From Solimonas sp041612095 (GTDB lineage Bacteria > Pseudomonadota > Gammaproteobacteria > Nevskiales > Nevskiaceae), in the NCBI GenBank assembly GCA_041612095.1, contig JBFJJW010000023.1:1-21319 (forward strand): a DNA stretch of 21,319 nt, read 5' to 3'. Of the stretch, positions 14,779-21,319 are shown one piece after another (position 1 is the stretch's first letter; every line of letters begins with the position of its first letter). The notes under the pieces are model-generated. The model was not told where the DNA came from and searched no databases. It was given only the letters and a program-made list of their open reading frames with translations. The position numbers and the translations under genes were made by a program.

Positions 14779-16914
14779 ATGAGGAGAGCGATCTGTGCGA
14801 CGGCGGCGCTGCTGTTGTCGTGCCCGGCACTGGCCATTGACCTCGACTGGGGTCCGGTCAGCGGCGCCGTGAACACGCGTGTGTCGTTTGGCGCGGCCAT
14901 GCGCGTTCAGGCGCGCGACGAACGGCTGATCGCCAAGCTCGCGATAGCGGGGCAGAACGATCTCTGCGTACCGGACGACTGCCAGTCCCAGCGCGGCGAT
15001 CCCGAACCCAATCAACGCCTGGTCAATGCGCGCGGCGCGTTTTCCGGCGTCAACGAAGACAATGGCAACCTCAACTACGATCGCGGCGATCCCACCGCCG
15101 CCATTTTCCAGATACGACCGCGCCTGGAGCTGACCTGGAACGACTGGCAGTTTCAGGCGTCGGGGCTGTTCTTCCACGACCTGATCAACAGCGGCTTTCA
15201 GGACACCCACGCCGACACCCGCTTTCAACCCCGCCGCACGCCCCGACGCGGCGAGATCGAGGCCTTGTACGCCTCGGGCTACCGCGTCGGCAACCTGTTC
15301 GTTGCGCGCAGTTTCCAGATTGCCGGCGAGGAACTGCTGATCAAGGTCGGCAATCAGGTGCTGAACTGGGGCGAGGCCAACCTGGTGCAGTTCAACTCGC
15401 TTTCGGAGTTCAGCCCGCTGGATGCGCCGGTACTGGGCATGCCGGGTTCGGAACCCAGTCAGCTGCAGCTTGCGGTACCGCTGGCAGTTGCAAGCCTGAC
15501 ACTGACTGACAGTACCGCGATCGAAGCGGTCTACCAGCTGCAGTGGCGCGGGGCGAAGCTGCCGGCCAGCGGCAGTCTGCTGTCCTTCAACGACGTCGCC
15601 GGCGGCGGCAACTACGCCATGCTTGGCCTCGGCAACTACAACGAGGATCCGGATCGGCAGTTCACGCCCGCCGGGCTCGCGGCAACGATCTCGCAGTCCA
15701 CCCGCACCGCCTATGTGCCCGGCGTCGGCTTTGGTGCCCCGCGCGACAGCGGCCAGTACGGCGCGAGGCTGAATTATCTTGCGGACTGGCTGAACAATGG
15801 CACCGAACTCACCCTGCACTACCTGCGCTACCACAGCCGGTTGCCGATCCTGAGCGGGTACGCTGCACAGAGCAGCTGCACCCGCGACGCCGCCGCACCG
15901 GGCTTTGCTGGCGCGTTCATCGCCTGCCAGGGATTCAACGCCGCATTCAACCCGATCGGTCGCGAGCCCCTGCCCGTCGACACCGTCGTGCCGTTTCTGG
16001 ACTACCCGGAAGACATCGACATGTACGGCATCAGCTTCAACACCAATGTCGGAGACTGGGCACTCTCGGGAGAGATCGCATATCGCCCGAACCAGCCATT
16101 GCAGGTCCTGCAGTCGGATGTCCTGTTTGCGTTGCTGGGGCCGGCATTTCCGGCTCAGGACGTCCCGATCGGCGCAGGTTCGCTGACCGACCCGGCGTTG
16201 CTCGCCAATCTGCCCACGCAGCTGCAGCAGCCGCTGCAGGATCTGGCTGCACAGTTGCCCGCCGGGGTGCAGTTCACGCTACCGGGAGAGAACAGCGCCG
16301 TACCGGACTTCGTGACGCGGTATCGCGACCAGACCGTCAATGCCGGTGAGTATGTGCCGGGCTACGAGCGCCAGCAGGTTTCGCAAGTGACGATGACCGG
16401 CCTGCGCACGTTCTCGGACAACCCGTTTGGCGCGTCCCAGATTCTGTTCGTGTTCGAAGTGGCGGCGATGAAGGTACTGGACATGCCCTCGCGCGCCGAA
16501 CTGTATTTCGAAGGCGCCGGCGACCGCACCCACCCCTCACCGGGCGCAGACGGCACCGGCAGCGCGGACGGGCAGCCGGACTCGCGCCGGATCAATCCCA
16601 CGCAGATGCGCTCAGGCTTTGGCGACGATCTGTCCTATGGCTACCGCAGCCTGGTGCGCATGACCTACAACGACTTGCCGGGCGGCGTCACGCTGTATCC
16701 GACGTTTCTCTGGCTGCATGACCTGCACGGCATATCGCCCGCGCCCATCTTCAACTTTGTGGAAGGCCGCAAGGTCATGCTGGCCAATCTGACGGCTGAA
16801 TTTGAAACCGACTGGAGCCTGGGCGTGACCTACCAGGTGTTCTCCGGCGGCGGCACCCATCACCGGCTCAGCGATCGCGACAACGTATCCGCGTACGTGG
16901 CCTACATCTTCTAG
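14779..16914 (+). CDS. DUF1302 domain-containing outer-membrane protein
   Basis: A 711-residue exported protein. The signal peptide is residues 1-19 (cleaved after Leu-Ala), followed by IDLDWGPVSGAVNTRVSFGA, the typical DUF1302 N-terminus. The rest is rich in alternating aromatic/hydrophobic strands (RLELTWNDWQFQASGLFFHD, LTLHYLRYHSRL, WSLGVTYQVFSGGG) and ends in Phe after YVAYI. A terminal aromatic is the usual outer-membrane barrel signal. Two Cys pairs in loop regions may form disulfides. DUF1302 proteins pair with DUF1329 proteins and often belong to operons for hydrophobic-compound metabolism; transport or surface binding of such a compound is inferred. The ATG has a GGAGGG site eight bases upstream. 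The 3' end converges on the GST cluster 21 bases away. Confidence 0.93.
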   Translation: MRRAICATAALLLSCPALAIDLDWGPVSGAVNTRVSFGAAMRVQARDERLIAKLAIAGQNDLCVPDDCQSQRGDPEPNQRLVNARGAFSGVNEDNGNLNYDRGDPTAAIFQIRPRLELTWNDWQFQASGLFFHDLINSGFQDTHADTRFQPRRTPRRGEIEALYASGYRVGNLFVARSFQIAGEELLIKVGNQVLNWGEANLVQFNSLSEFSPLDAPVLGMPGSEPSQLQLAVPLAVASLTLTDSTAIEAVYQLQWRGAKLPASGSLLSFNDVAGGGNYAMLGLGNYNEDPDRQFTPAGLAATISQSTRTAYVPGVGFGAPRDSGQYGARLNYLADWLNNGTELTLHYLRYHSRLPILSGYAAQSSCTRDAAAPGFAGAFIACQGFNAAFNPIGREPLPVDTVVPFLDYPEDIDMYGISFNTNVGDWALSGEIAYRPNQPLQVLQSDVLFALLGPAFPAQDVPIGAGSLTDPALLANLPTQLQQPLQDLAAQLPAGVQFTLPGENSAVPDFVTRYRDQTVNAGEYVPGYERQQVSQVTMTGLRTFSDNPFGASQILFVFEVAAMKVLDMPSRAELYFEGAGDRTHPSPGADGTGSADGQPDSRRINPTQMRSGFGDDLSYGYRSLVRMTYNDLPGGVTLYPTFLWLHDLHGISPAPIFNFVEGRKVMLANLTAEFETDWSLGVTYQVFSGGGTHHRLSDRDNVSAYVAYIF

Positions 16915-16935
16915 CGATCCGCCGCCCGGCGCCGC

Positions 16936-17946
16936 TCAACGATCGCGCAAGCGACTGAGGCAGCCTGTCTGCTCCAAAATGGGCTGCAGCCGGGCCTGGT
17001 CTTCCGCATCCAGCGCCGACCAGCGCTGGCACAGCTCGGCGTAGCACTTGCCCTGATAGGCAAACGGCGCCTGCCGGTAGTGCTGGCCCCGGATGTCCAG
17101 CTCCACCCGGGAACTGCCGGCGGCCAGCGCCCGAGCATTGGCCTGCAGGAACGGCAGGTATTCGGCGCCCACCATCTCCAGCAGCGCGGCTCGAACCGGC
17201 TCCGCCGCATCCGCCCGCCATTGACCTTCGAGACCGCTGGCGTCATCGAGCGCGGTCACCCACCCCTCGACCGCTGGAGCCTGCTGCCGGCAGACACGCT
17301 GCGGCCACGGATCGGTCACCAGCTGGGCGAGCTGCCCGTACAGCGCGAAATCAGCCAATGACGGTCGGCTACCGAACAGGTGGCGGCTGGCACTGACATA
17401 GGGCCCCAGGATCTGCAGCAGTCGTTGATAGCTGCCCTCGATCAGCGCCGCATTCTCCGGCGTGCAGCCGACGATTGCCCGCCGCTGACGTTGCCGGTCG
17501 TGAAACATCCTCGCCGCCTGCGCGTGCGCCTTGTCGTCCAGCGCCGGCAGCATGTCGTAAACGATCCAGTGCGAGGCCCAGCTGGCGGTTTCATCCTCGT
17601 GCCAGCGGTAATGGAACATGAGCTTGGTCAACCATTCGTCGGCAAAATCCTCCAACAGATGGCAGATGAACGCATCGGCTGCATCCGGCGGAATGATGGA
17701 CCGCTGATCGGGGTGGCGCTGCTCCAGAAGATAGGCCAGCGGCGTCGAATCGACCCGATACTCAGCGCTGTCCGGCAAGCGCAGGATCGGGATCAGCCTG
17801 GGCTTTACCTGGGCCAGTTCGGCTACGGTATCTGCTGTCCCGACGGTCCAGACGTGCGGCAGGCGCCGGTAGCGCAGGATTGCGCGCAGCTTGCGTGAGT
17901 ACGGAGATGGGTTGCCACCAAAGAGGTGGTAGCTGGCGTTGCTCAT
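16936..17946 (-). CDS. Long GST-family protein 1 (last gene of cluster)
   Basis: A 336-residue GST-fold protein, about 110-130 residues longer than a standard GST. The thioredoxin-like N-terminal domain has SPYSRKLRAIL (Ser14, Tyr16, Ser17), cis-Pro53 and Asp66-Ser67-Thr68 in place of the usual Glu-Ser glutathione contact. An alpha-helical GST C-domain follows with FGSRPSLADFALYGQLAQL near residue 195. The last 85 or so residues are an extension shared with the two upstream paralogues (EYLPFLQANARALAAGSS). Its ATG overlaps the upstream gene's stop as ATGA, so it is translationally coupled. Glutathione binding or conjugation is expected from the fold, but the altered binding residues leave open another thiol or a non-catalytic role. 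No signal peptide; cytoplasmic. Confidence 0.88.
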   Translation of the reverse strand: MSNASYHLFGGNPSPYSRKLRAILRYRRLPHVWTVGTADTVAELAQVKPRLIPILRLPDSAEYRVDSTPLAYLLEQRHPDQRSIIPPDAADAFICHLLEDFADEWLTKLMFHYRWHEDETASWASHWIVYDMLPALDDKAHAQAARMFHDRQRQRRAIVGCTPENAALIEGSYQRLLQILGPYVSASRHLFGSRPSLADFALYGQLAQLVTDPWPQRVCRQQAPAVEGWVTALDDASGLEGQWRADAAEPVRAALLEMVGAEYLPFLQANARALAAGSSRVELDIRGQHYRQAPFAYQGKCYAELCQRWSALDAEDQARLQPILEQTGCLSRLRDR

Positions 17947-19076
17947 CGTGCGCGATCCCAGGGGGTGCCGGTAAAGTAGAAACGCATGCGCTGCATCAGG
18001 CTCAATGCTCCGGCCGGATGGGCAATGGCGTCGTCGATGACCGCCACCTGCGGCGCAGGACTGGCTGCGCGCAGGGCCTCGCAGATTCCGAAACCTTGCA
18101 GGCGGGCGTCGACCGCAAGCCGGGCAGCGGCCGGCAGTTCTGCGTAGGCACGGATCAGGGTATTGAGGCAGCGCGCCCGGTAGTGGATCGCCGGCAGCCC
18201 GGGGTAGCGAATACCCGCATAGTGGCCCGTGTACCGGGCTGAACCCGCCGCCACCGCCGCCGCGTTATCGCGCAGGTAGGGCAGATAGGCGTTGCCGAGG
18301 TCGGCGAACAGATCGTTCCAGCCCGCGCCGGAAAAGTCATCGAGCGGCGTATCGCCCCATTCTTCGGTGGCACTGTTCCACAGCCGTGCCACCCAGGCCC
18401 AGACCCGCGGCGCGTGTGCCGCCATGACAGCGGCGGGCCGAGGATCCTGCGCGTAGTGACGAAACATCGGGCCGAACCAGGCGATGTCCACCAGGCTGGG
18501 CCGGTCGCCCAGCAAATAGCGACGACCCTGCAGCAACTGCTCCAGCCAGCCCAGCGCGCGCGGGTACTGCTGCGAGATCGCGTCGAAGTTCTCGGCGGTG
18601 ACGCCGTCGCCGCGCAGGTAGATGCGCTGCTGACGGCGTCGAAAATACAGCGCCATTGCCCACGCCGGATGTGGTGTGCCTTTCGACAGTTCGGCCCCGA
18701 GGCGTGAGCCGACATAGCGCGCATTGTCGGCCCAGGCCCAGCGCCAGAACATCGCCGGCCGCCACTGCCACTCGTCGCAGTAGTCCTCGATCAGACTCGA
18801 CAGGAATGCGCGATAGGGGTCGGCAGGCAGCAAGGGGCGCTGCGGATGCTCCGCGTCCAGCCAGCGCAATAGCGGCGTCGTATCACTCAGCCACAAGCCG
18901 TCCTCGCGCCGCAGCGCCGGCACCTTCATCCAGCCGGTGTGGGGCAGCACCTCATCCAGCAGTATCGACGGCGTGATCGGGACACGCGCGTAGGCAATGC
19001 GCTTGGCGCGCAGTGCCGCCTCCAGCTTGCCGCTGAAGTACGAGACGTCGGACAGATACATCCTGTACGGCGGCAT
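17943..19076 (-). CDS. Long GST-family protein 2
   Basis: A 377-residue GST-fold protein. The N-terminal motif is VSYFSGKLEAAL (Ser12, Tyr13, Ser15), with cis-Pro53 and DGLWLSDTTP (Asp65-Thr66-Thr67). The C-domain motif LLGDRPSLVDIAWFGPMF is the normal GST N-capping/hydrophobic-staple region, and an aromatic-rich helix pair (WQWRPAMFWRWAW) near 105 may line a hydrophobic pocket. The extension NAYLPYLRDNAAAVAAGSARY aligns by eye with that of its neighbours. A further 40 residues at the C-terminus are unique to this copy. Ten bases separate it from the gene upstream, and it overlaps the gene downstream by four. The substrate is unknown; the Trp/Tyr content suggests a bulky hydrophobic ligand (inference). 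Confidence 0.87.
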   Translation of the reverse strand: MPPYRMYLSDVSYFSGKLEAALRAKRIAYARVPITPSILLDEVLPHTGWMKVPALRREDGLWLSDTTPLLRWLDAEHPQRPLLPADPYRAFLSSLIEDYCDEWQWRPAMFWRWAWADNARYVGSRLGAELSKGTPHPAWAMALYFRRRQQRIYLRGDGVTAENFDAISQQYPRALGWLEQLLQGRRYLLGDRPSLVDIAWFGPMFRHYAQDPRPAAVMAAHAPRVWAWVARLWNSATEEWGDTPLDDFSGAGWNDLFADLGNAYLPYLRDNAAAVAAGSARYTGHYAGIRYPGLPAIHYRARCLNTLIRAYAELPAAARLAVDARLQGFGICEALRAASPAPQVAVIDDAIAHPAGALSLMQRMRFYFTGTPWDRAR

Positions 19077-19086
19077 AGCCGGGGAC

Positions 19087-20190
19087 CTAGCGTTCCACCG
19101 CTACATGCAGGCCGACTCGGCGCAGGCGCGGCTTGATCTGCAGCTGCTTCGCCTCCGAACCTCCCTGCTCCATCAGCCAGGTGTCGACCGCCGCACGGCC
19201 GGCTGCATCGAGGCCGCGATGGCTGTCGAGCACGCGCTGCACCATCCACAGGCTATAGGGCATCGCAGCGCGACGGAAGCGACCGCCCCCCATCGGAAAA
19301 TCAATCATGCCCAGGGCCCGCGGCAACCGCGATCGCTCGGCCGGCAGCGTCGCCACGGCCTTGCTGACCTCGTCGCCAATGGCGGCCACCATCGGCACGA
19401 ATTCCTTGAAGATGGAGCTGAACACCGGCCCCAGAGTTGCCGGCACCGCGTCATTCTCCAGCAGCGCGCCGCTCGAAGGGGCGGCGGCATTCATGCGCAC
19501 CACCCACTCAGAGAGTCGTGGCCGGGGATCAAGGAGTTCTCGCTTGGGCCAGGGGTCACGGCCCAGGTGGCCGTACATCGGCCCCAGCAGCGCGAAGTCG
19601 GCGATCGTGGGACGCTCCCCCAGCAGATAGCTGTGCACCGAAAAGTGCCGCTCCAGTGCGTCGAGCATGCTGACCGTCCAGGCCTCCATCATCGCGTACT
19701 GCGCAGGCACCACCCCCACCGAGGGCAGATAGCCGCGCAGCTTGCCGGCGACATACGCCGCCAGGCGCCTCTTCGCAAAGCTGGGGAAGCCGGGCAGCAG
19801 CGCCGCGCCGGCATCGGCCTCGAACAGCCGGTAGTTCTCCGGAAAACTCCAGCGGTAGTGCATCGCAGTTGGAATCCACCATTCATCGGCCCAGGCTTCG
19901 ATCCACTGCGCGGCAACACGCTGGCGCGGTGTGTCCGGTACCACCGGGCGCACCGGGAAGCGTTGTTCCAGCACGTCGACTATGTGGGTGGTGTCCTGCA
20001 ACCACTCGCCGTCCGGTGTAACCACGACCGGCATGACCGTGGCACCGGTCATGCGCGGAATCTTCCACATCAGGTGGTAGGCGTCGACCTCGTGATCGAC
20101 AAACGGGATGCCCTTGTAGCGAAGATAGGCGCGGGTCTTGCCGCTGAAGTACGAGAGGTGCCAGCCGTGCAGAACATAGGGCTTCGTCAC
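19087..20190 (-). CDS. Long GST-family protein 3 (GTG start)
   Basis: A 367-residue GST-fold protein. The N-terminus YVLHGWHLSYFSGKTRAYLR carries the same SYFSGK motif as its neighbour (Ser13, Tyr14, Ser16), then cis-Pro54 and DGEWLQDTT (Asp66-Thr67-Thr68). The GST C-domain has LLGERPTIADFALLGPMYGH. The shared extension begins near FKEFVPMVAAIGDEV. The start is GTG at 20190: the next in-frame Met lies beyond the first helix, and a GGAG eight bases upstream supports GTG. The gene lies 62 bases after the short GST gene, with a small hairpin and T-run in the gap, and ten bases before the next GST gene. It appears to be the first of three tandem paralogues, which probably arose by duplication and then diverged widely. 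Confidence 0.87.
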   Translation of the reverse strand: MTKPYVLHGWHLSYFSGKTRAYLRYKGIPFVDHEVDAYHLMWKIPRMTGATVMPVVVTPDGEWLQDTTHIVDVLEQRFPVRPVVPDTPRQRVAAQWIEAWADEWWIPTAMHYRWSFPENYRLFEADAGAALLPGFPSFAKRRLAAYVAGKLRGYLPSVGVVPAQYAMMEAWTVSMLDALERHFSVHSYLLGERPTIADFALLGPMYGHLGRDPWPKRELLDPRPRLSEWVVRMNAAAPSSGALLENDAVPATLGPVFSSIFKEFVPMVAAIGDEVSKAVATLPAERSRLPRALGMIDFPMGGGRFRRAAMPYSLWMVQRVLDSHRGLDAAGRAAVDTWLMEQGGSEAKQLQIKPRLRRVGLHVAVER

Positions 20191-20222
20191 AGTACCGCTC
20201 CACTAACGTGATGGTGTCGAAC

Positions 20223-20239
20223 AAAAATGGGCTTCGCCC
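20223..20239 (-). terminator. Possible weak intrinsic terminator/attenuator inside the GST operon
   Basis: Read leftward, GGGC-GAA-GCCC is followed by ATTTTTG, which is a short GC hairpin with a five-T run. It lies just after the stop of the 236-residue GST gene and before the three long GST genes. The 4-bp stem is short, so partial termination is the most it could give. Confidence 0.35.
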
Positions 20240-20252
20240 TGGCCTTGGCGAT

Positions 20253-20963
20253 TCAGCGCTGCACCAGCGTGCGGGCCGCCGTGGCGAAACGCTCGGCGTT
20301 CTCCGGATCATCTGCGGGCTCCGGCAACTTGATCGGCACCGTGATGCCCTTCTGGCAGGCCGGGCGCGCGCGCATCGCATCCAGCCAGCGCCGCAGATGC
20401 GGCAGTTCGTCAATGCTTACGCCAGACCACTTGTAGGTCCGGACCCAGCACCAGTTGGCGATGTCGGCGATTGAATACTCGCTGCCCGCCAGCCACTCCG
20501 CTTGCGCGAGGCGCTGATCCAGCACTTCGAACAAGCGCCGACATTCGTTCTGATAGCGCGCAATGGCAACCGGAATCTTTTCCGGCAGATAGCGATGAAA
20601 CACGTTGGCCTGCCCCATCATCGGCCCGATGCCCCCGACCTGGAACATCAGCCACTGTATCGCCAGCAGACGCGCGGTCCGGTCCTGCGGCAGCAGTCGA
20701 CCGGCCTTTTCGGCGAGGTACAGCAGAATGGCCCCGGACTCGAACACCACGAGGCTGCCATCGACTCCCTTCACGTCGTGATCGACGATCACGGGAATCT
20801 TGCCGTTGGGGTTCAGCTCAAGGAAGGCCGGCTGCTTCTGATCGTTGGCAAGCAGGTTCACCAGCCTCGCCGTGTAAGGTAGCGCCAGCTCCTCCAGCGC
20901 CACCGAAATCTTCCAGCCATTGGGTGTAGGCGCCGTGAACAACTCGATTCCGCTGATACTCAT
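20253..20963 (-). CDS. Glutathione S-transferase, YfcG/Ure2p-like (nu class)
   Basis: A 236-residue GST of ordinary length. The N-terminal TAPTPNGWKISVALEEL (Thr13, Asn15, Lys18) is the YfcG/nu-class signature, where Thr and Asn replace a catalytic Tyr or Ser; NPNGKIPVIVDHD holds the cis-Pro, and FESGAILLYLAEKAG holds the Glu-Ser glutathione contact. The C-domain has VGGIGPMMGQANVFHRY and SIADIANWCWVR, both family-typical. Members bind glutathione or glutathione disulfide and show disulfide-bond reductase and peroxidase activity. First gene of the leftward GST cluster: its ATG is 51 bases from the palindrome at 21014-21028, with a G-rich (GGGGGG) ribosome site. It belongs to a different subfamily from the three long GST genes that follow. 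Confidence 0.93.
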   Translation of the reverse strand: MSISGIELFTAPTPNGWKISVALEELALPYTARLVNLLANDQKQPAFLELNPNGKIPVIVDHDVKGVDGSLVVFESGAILLYLAEKAGRLLPQDRTARLLAIQWLMFQVGGIGPMMGQANVFHRYLPEKIPVAIARYQNECRRLFEVLDQRLAQAEWLAGSEYSIADIANWCWVRTYKWSGVSIDELPHLRRWLDAMRARPACQKGITVPIKLPEPADDPENAERFATAARTLVQR

Positions 20964-20983
20964 GATCCCCCCGGGTTGCCGCC

Positions 20984-21012
20984 TTGTCCCTCAGCCGGCG
21001 GCTGCGCATAAT
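20984..21012 (+). promoter_or_regulatory. Promoter of the DsbA-like gene
   Basis: On the plus strand, -35 TTGTCC (20984-20989) and a strong -10 CATAAT (21007-21012) are separated by exactly 17 bases. The predicted start near 21018 lies inside the palindrome, so a bound repressor would block it. The leader to the ATG at 21075 would be about 56 bases. Confidence 0.5.
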
Positions 21013-21013
21013 A

Positions 21014-21028
21014 TTTACACTATGTAAA
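21014..21028. promoter_or_regulatory. Operator TTTACA-N3-TGTAAA (copy 2)
   Basis: A perfect 15-bp palindrome, TTTACACTATGTAAA, has the same arms and spacing as 14689-14703; only the three central bases differ. It lies between the divergent GST cluster and DsbA-like gene, over the predicted start site of one and the -10 region of the other. Confidence 0.65.
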
Positions 21029-21050
21029 CTGATCTTCCTGAATCGGTCAA
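21022..21050 (-). promoter_or_regulatory. Candidate promoter of the GST cluster
   Basis: On the minus strand, -35 TTGACC (21045-21050) and a weak -10 TTACAT (21022-21027) are 17 bases apart, with the -10 inside the palindrome. The arrangement parallels the DUF1329/DUF1302 intergenic region, but the -10 match is poor. Confidence 0.4.
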
Positions 21051-21074
21051 GAAGTCCTTTTGGGGCCCCGCACC

Positions 21075-21319
21075 ATGAATCGCACCCAGCCACCGCTCGA
21101 CTATCTGCCTACCGCCGGCTTCAAGCCCAGCCTCCAATCGGCAATCGCCGCGCGCATAGCCGGCTCGCGCGACCCGATTGCGCGTTTGCGTGCAGGTCAC
21201 GAGCTGGTTCTGTACTACGAGGTGGGCGACGCACATTCCCAGCTCTGCGCATCACTGGCTCGCCGCATACTGCCGCGGCTAAGGGTGTCGCTGACCATAC
21301 GCCTGGTCCCTGCTCCCGA
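21075..21319 (+). CDS. DsbA-like / HCCA-isomerase-like thioredoxin-fold protein (3' partial)
   Basis: An open frame runs from the ATG at 21075 to the right edge, giving 81 complete codons. The protein begins MNRTQPPLDYLPTAG. It shows a hydrophobic first strand and helix at about 42-66 (HELVLYYEVGDAHSQLCASL) followed by a second strand (VSLTIRLVPAP). The pattern YYEV-x-D-x-HS-x-L resembles the opening of DsbA-family and 2-hydroxychromene-2-carboxylate isomerase (kappa GST-like) proteins, where an aromatic strand is followed by Asp-x-x-Ser. No CxxC is visible in this part. A good promoter and the shared palindrome precede it; the ribosome site is weak (GGGG). If correct, it adds another thioredoxin-fold, possibly glutathione-linked, protein to the GST cluster on the divergent side. 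Confidence 0.55.
   Translation, partial: MNRTQPPLDYLPTAGFKPSLQSAIAARIAGSRDPIARLRAGHELVLYYEVGDAHSQLCASLARRILPRLRVSLTIRLVPAP

Noticed and set aside
14749..15834. A 361-codon open frame on the minus strand
   Set aside because: It lies opposite the DUF1302 gene, which has a signal peptide, a ribosome site and a barrel-type C-terminus.
16914..16946. Possible hairpin GCGATC/GATCGC between the DUF1302 and GST genes
   Set aside because: Six-base arms around a 21-base loop with no T-run are not convincing as a terminator.
18997..20211. A 404-codon open frame on the plus strand
   Set aside because: It is antisense to the third GST gene, is Arg/His/Gln-rich, and has no family motifs.

Overview
The window is 21.3 kb of GC-rich DNA. 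It is gene-dense, has no RNA genes, insertion sequences or CRISPR arrays, and looks like chromosome from a Gram-negative proteobacterium. Outer-membrane DUF1302/DUF1329 proteins, a MacAB-like exporter, Uup, and a Baeyer-Villiger monooxygenase beside a TetR regulator all point to a gammaproteobacterium. My best guess is the Nevskiales/Solimonas type of hydrocarbon or steroid degrader. That assignment rests on family content and base composition only.

Layout. (1) 1-1486: the 3' part of an Ala/Pro-rich protein with a terminal Ig-like domain, then an SDR oxidoreductase, closed by a hairpin shared with the next convergent operon. (2) 4706-1526, leftward: a three-gene MacAB-like exporter operon (adaptor, ATPase, permease) with overlapping genes and no outer-membrane partner. 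(3) 4871-6742, rightward: the ABC-F ATPase Uup. (4) 9293-6792, leftward: a Baeyer-Villiger monooxygenase and a second SDR, facing a divergent TetR regulator (9364-10044) across an intergenic region with two 18-bp palindromes. (5) 12368-10077, leftward: a cation-chloride-cotransporter-like permease, divergent from a second TetR regulator (12593-13201). (6) 14636-13233 and 14779-16914: a divergent DUF1329/DUF1302 pair. (7) 20963-16936, leftward: four consecutive glutathione S-transferase-family genes. Three of them are unusually long paralogues with a shared C-terminal extension. (8) 21075 to the right edge: the start of a DsbA-like thioredoxin-fold gene.

The most interesting signal is regulatory. 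The DUF1329/DUF1302 intergenic region and the GST/DsbA-like intergenic region each carry a 15-bp palindrome of the same form, TTTACA-N3-TGTAAA (14689-14703 and 21014-21028). By eye I find no third full copy. In both places it overlaps good sigma70-like promoter elements in divergent orientation. This ties an outer-membrane barrel, its DUF1329 periplasmic partner, four GST-fold proteins and a DsbA-like protein into one candidate regulon. I infer a system for bringing in or handling a hydrophobic, possibly electrophilic, compound. The substrate is unknown, and the regulator is either the TetR protein at 12593-13201 or one outside the window.
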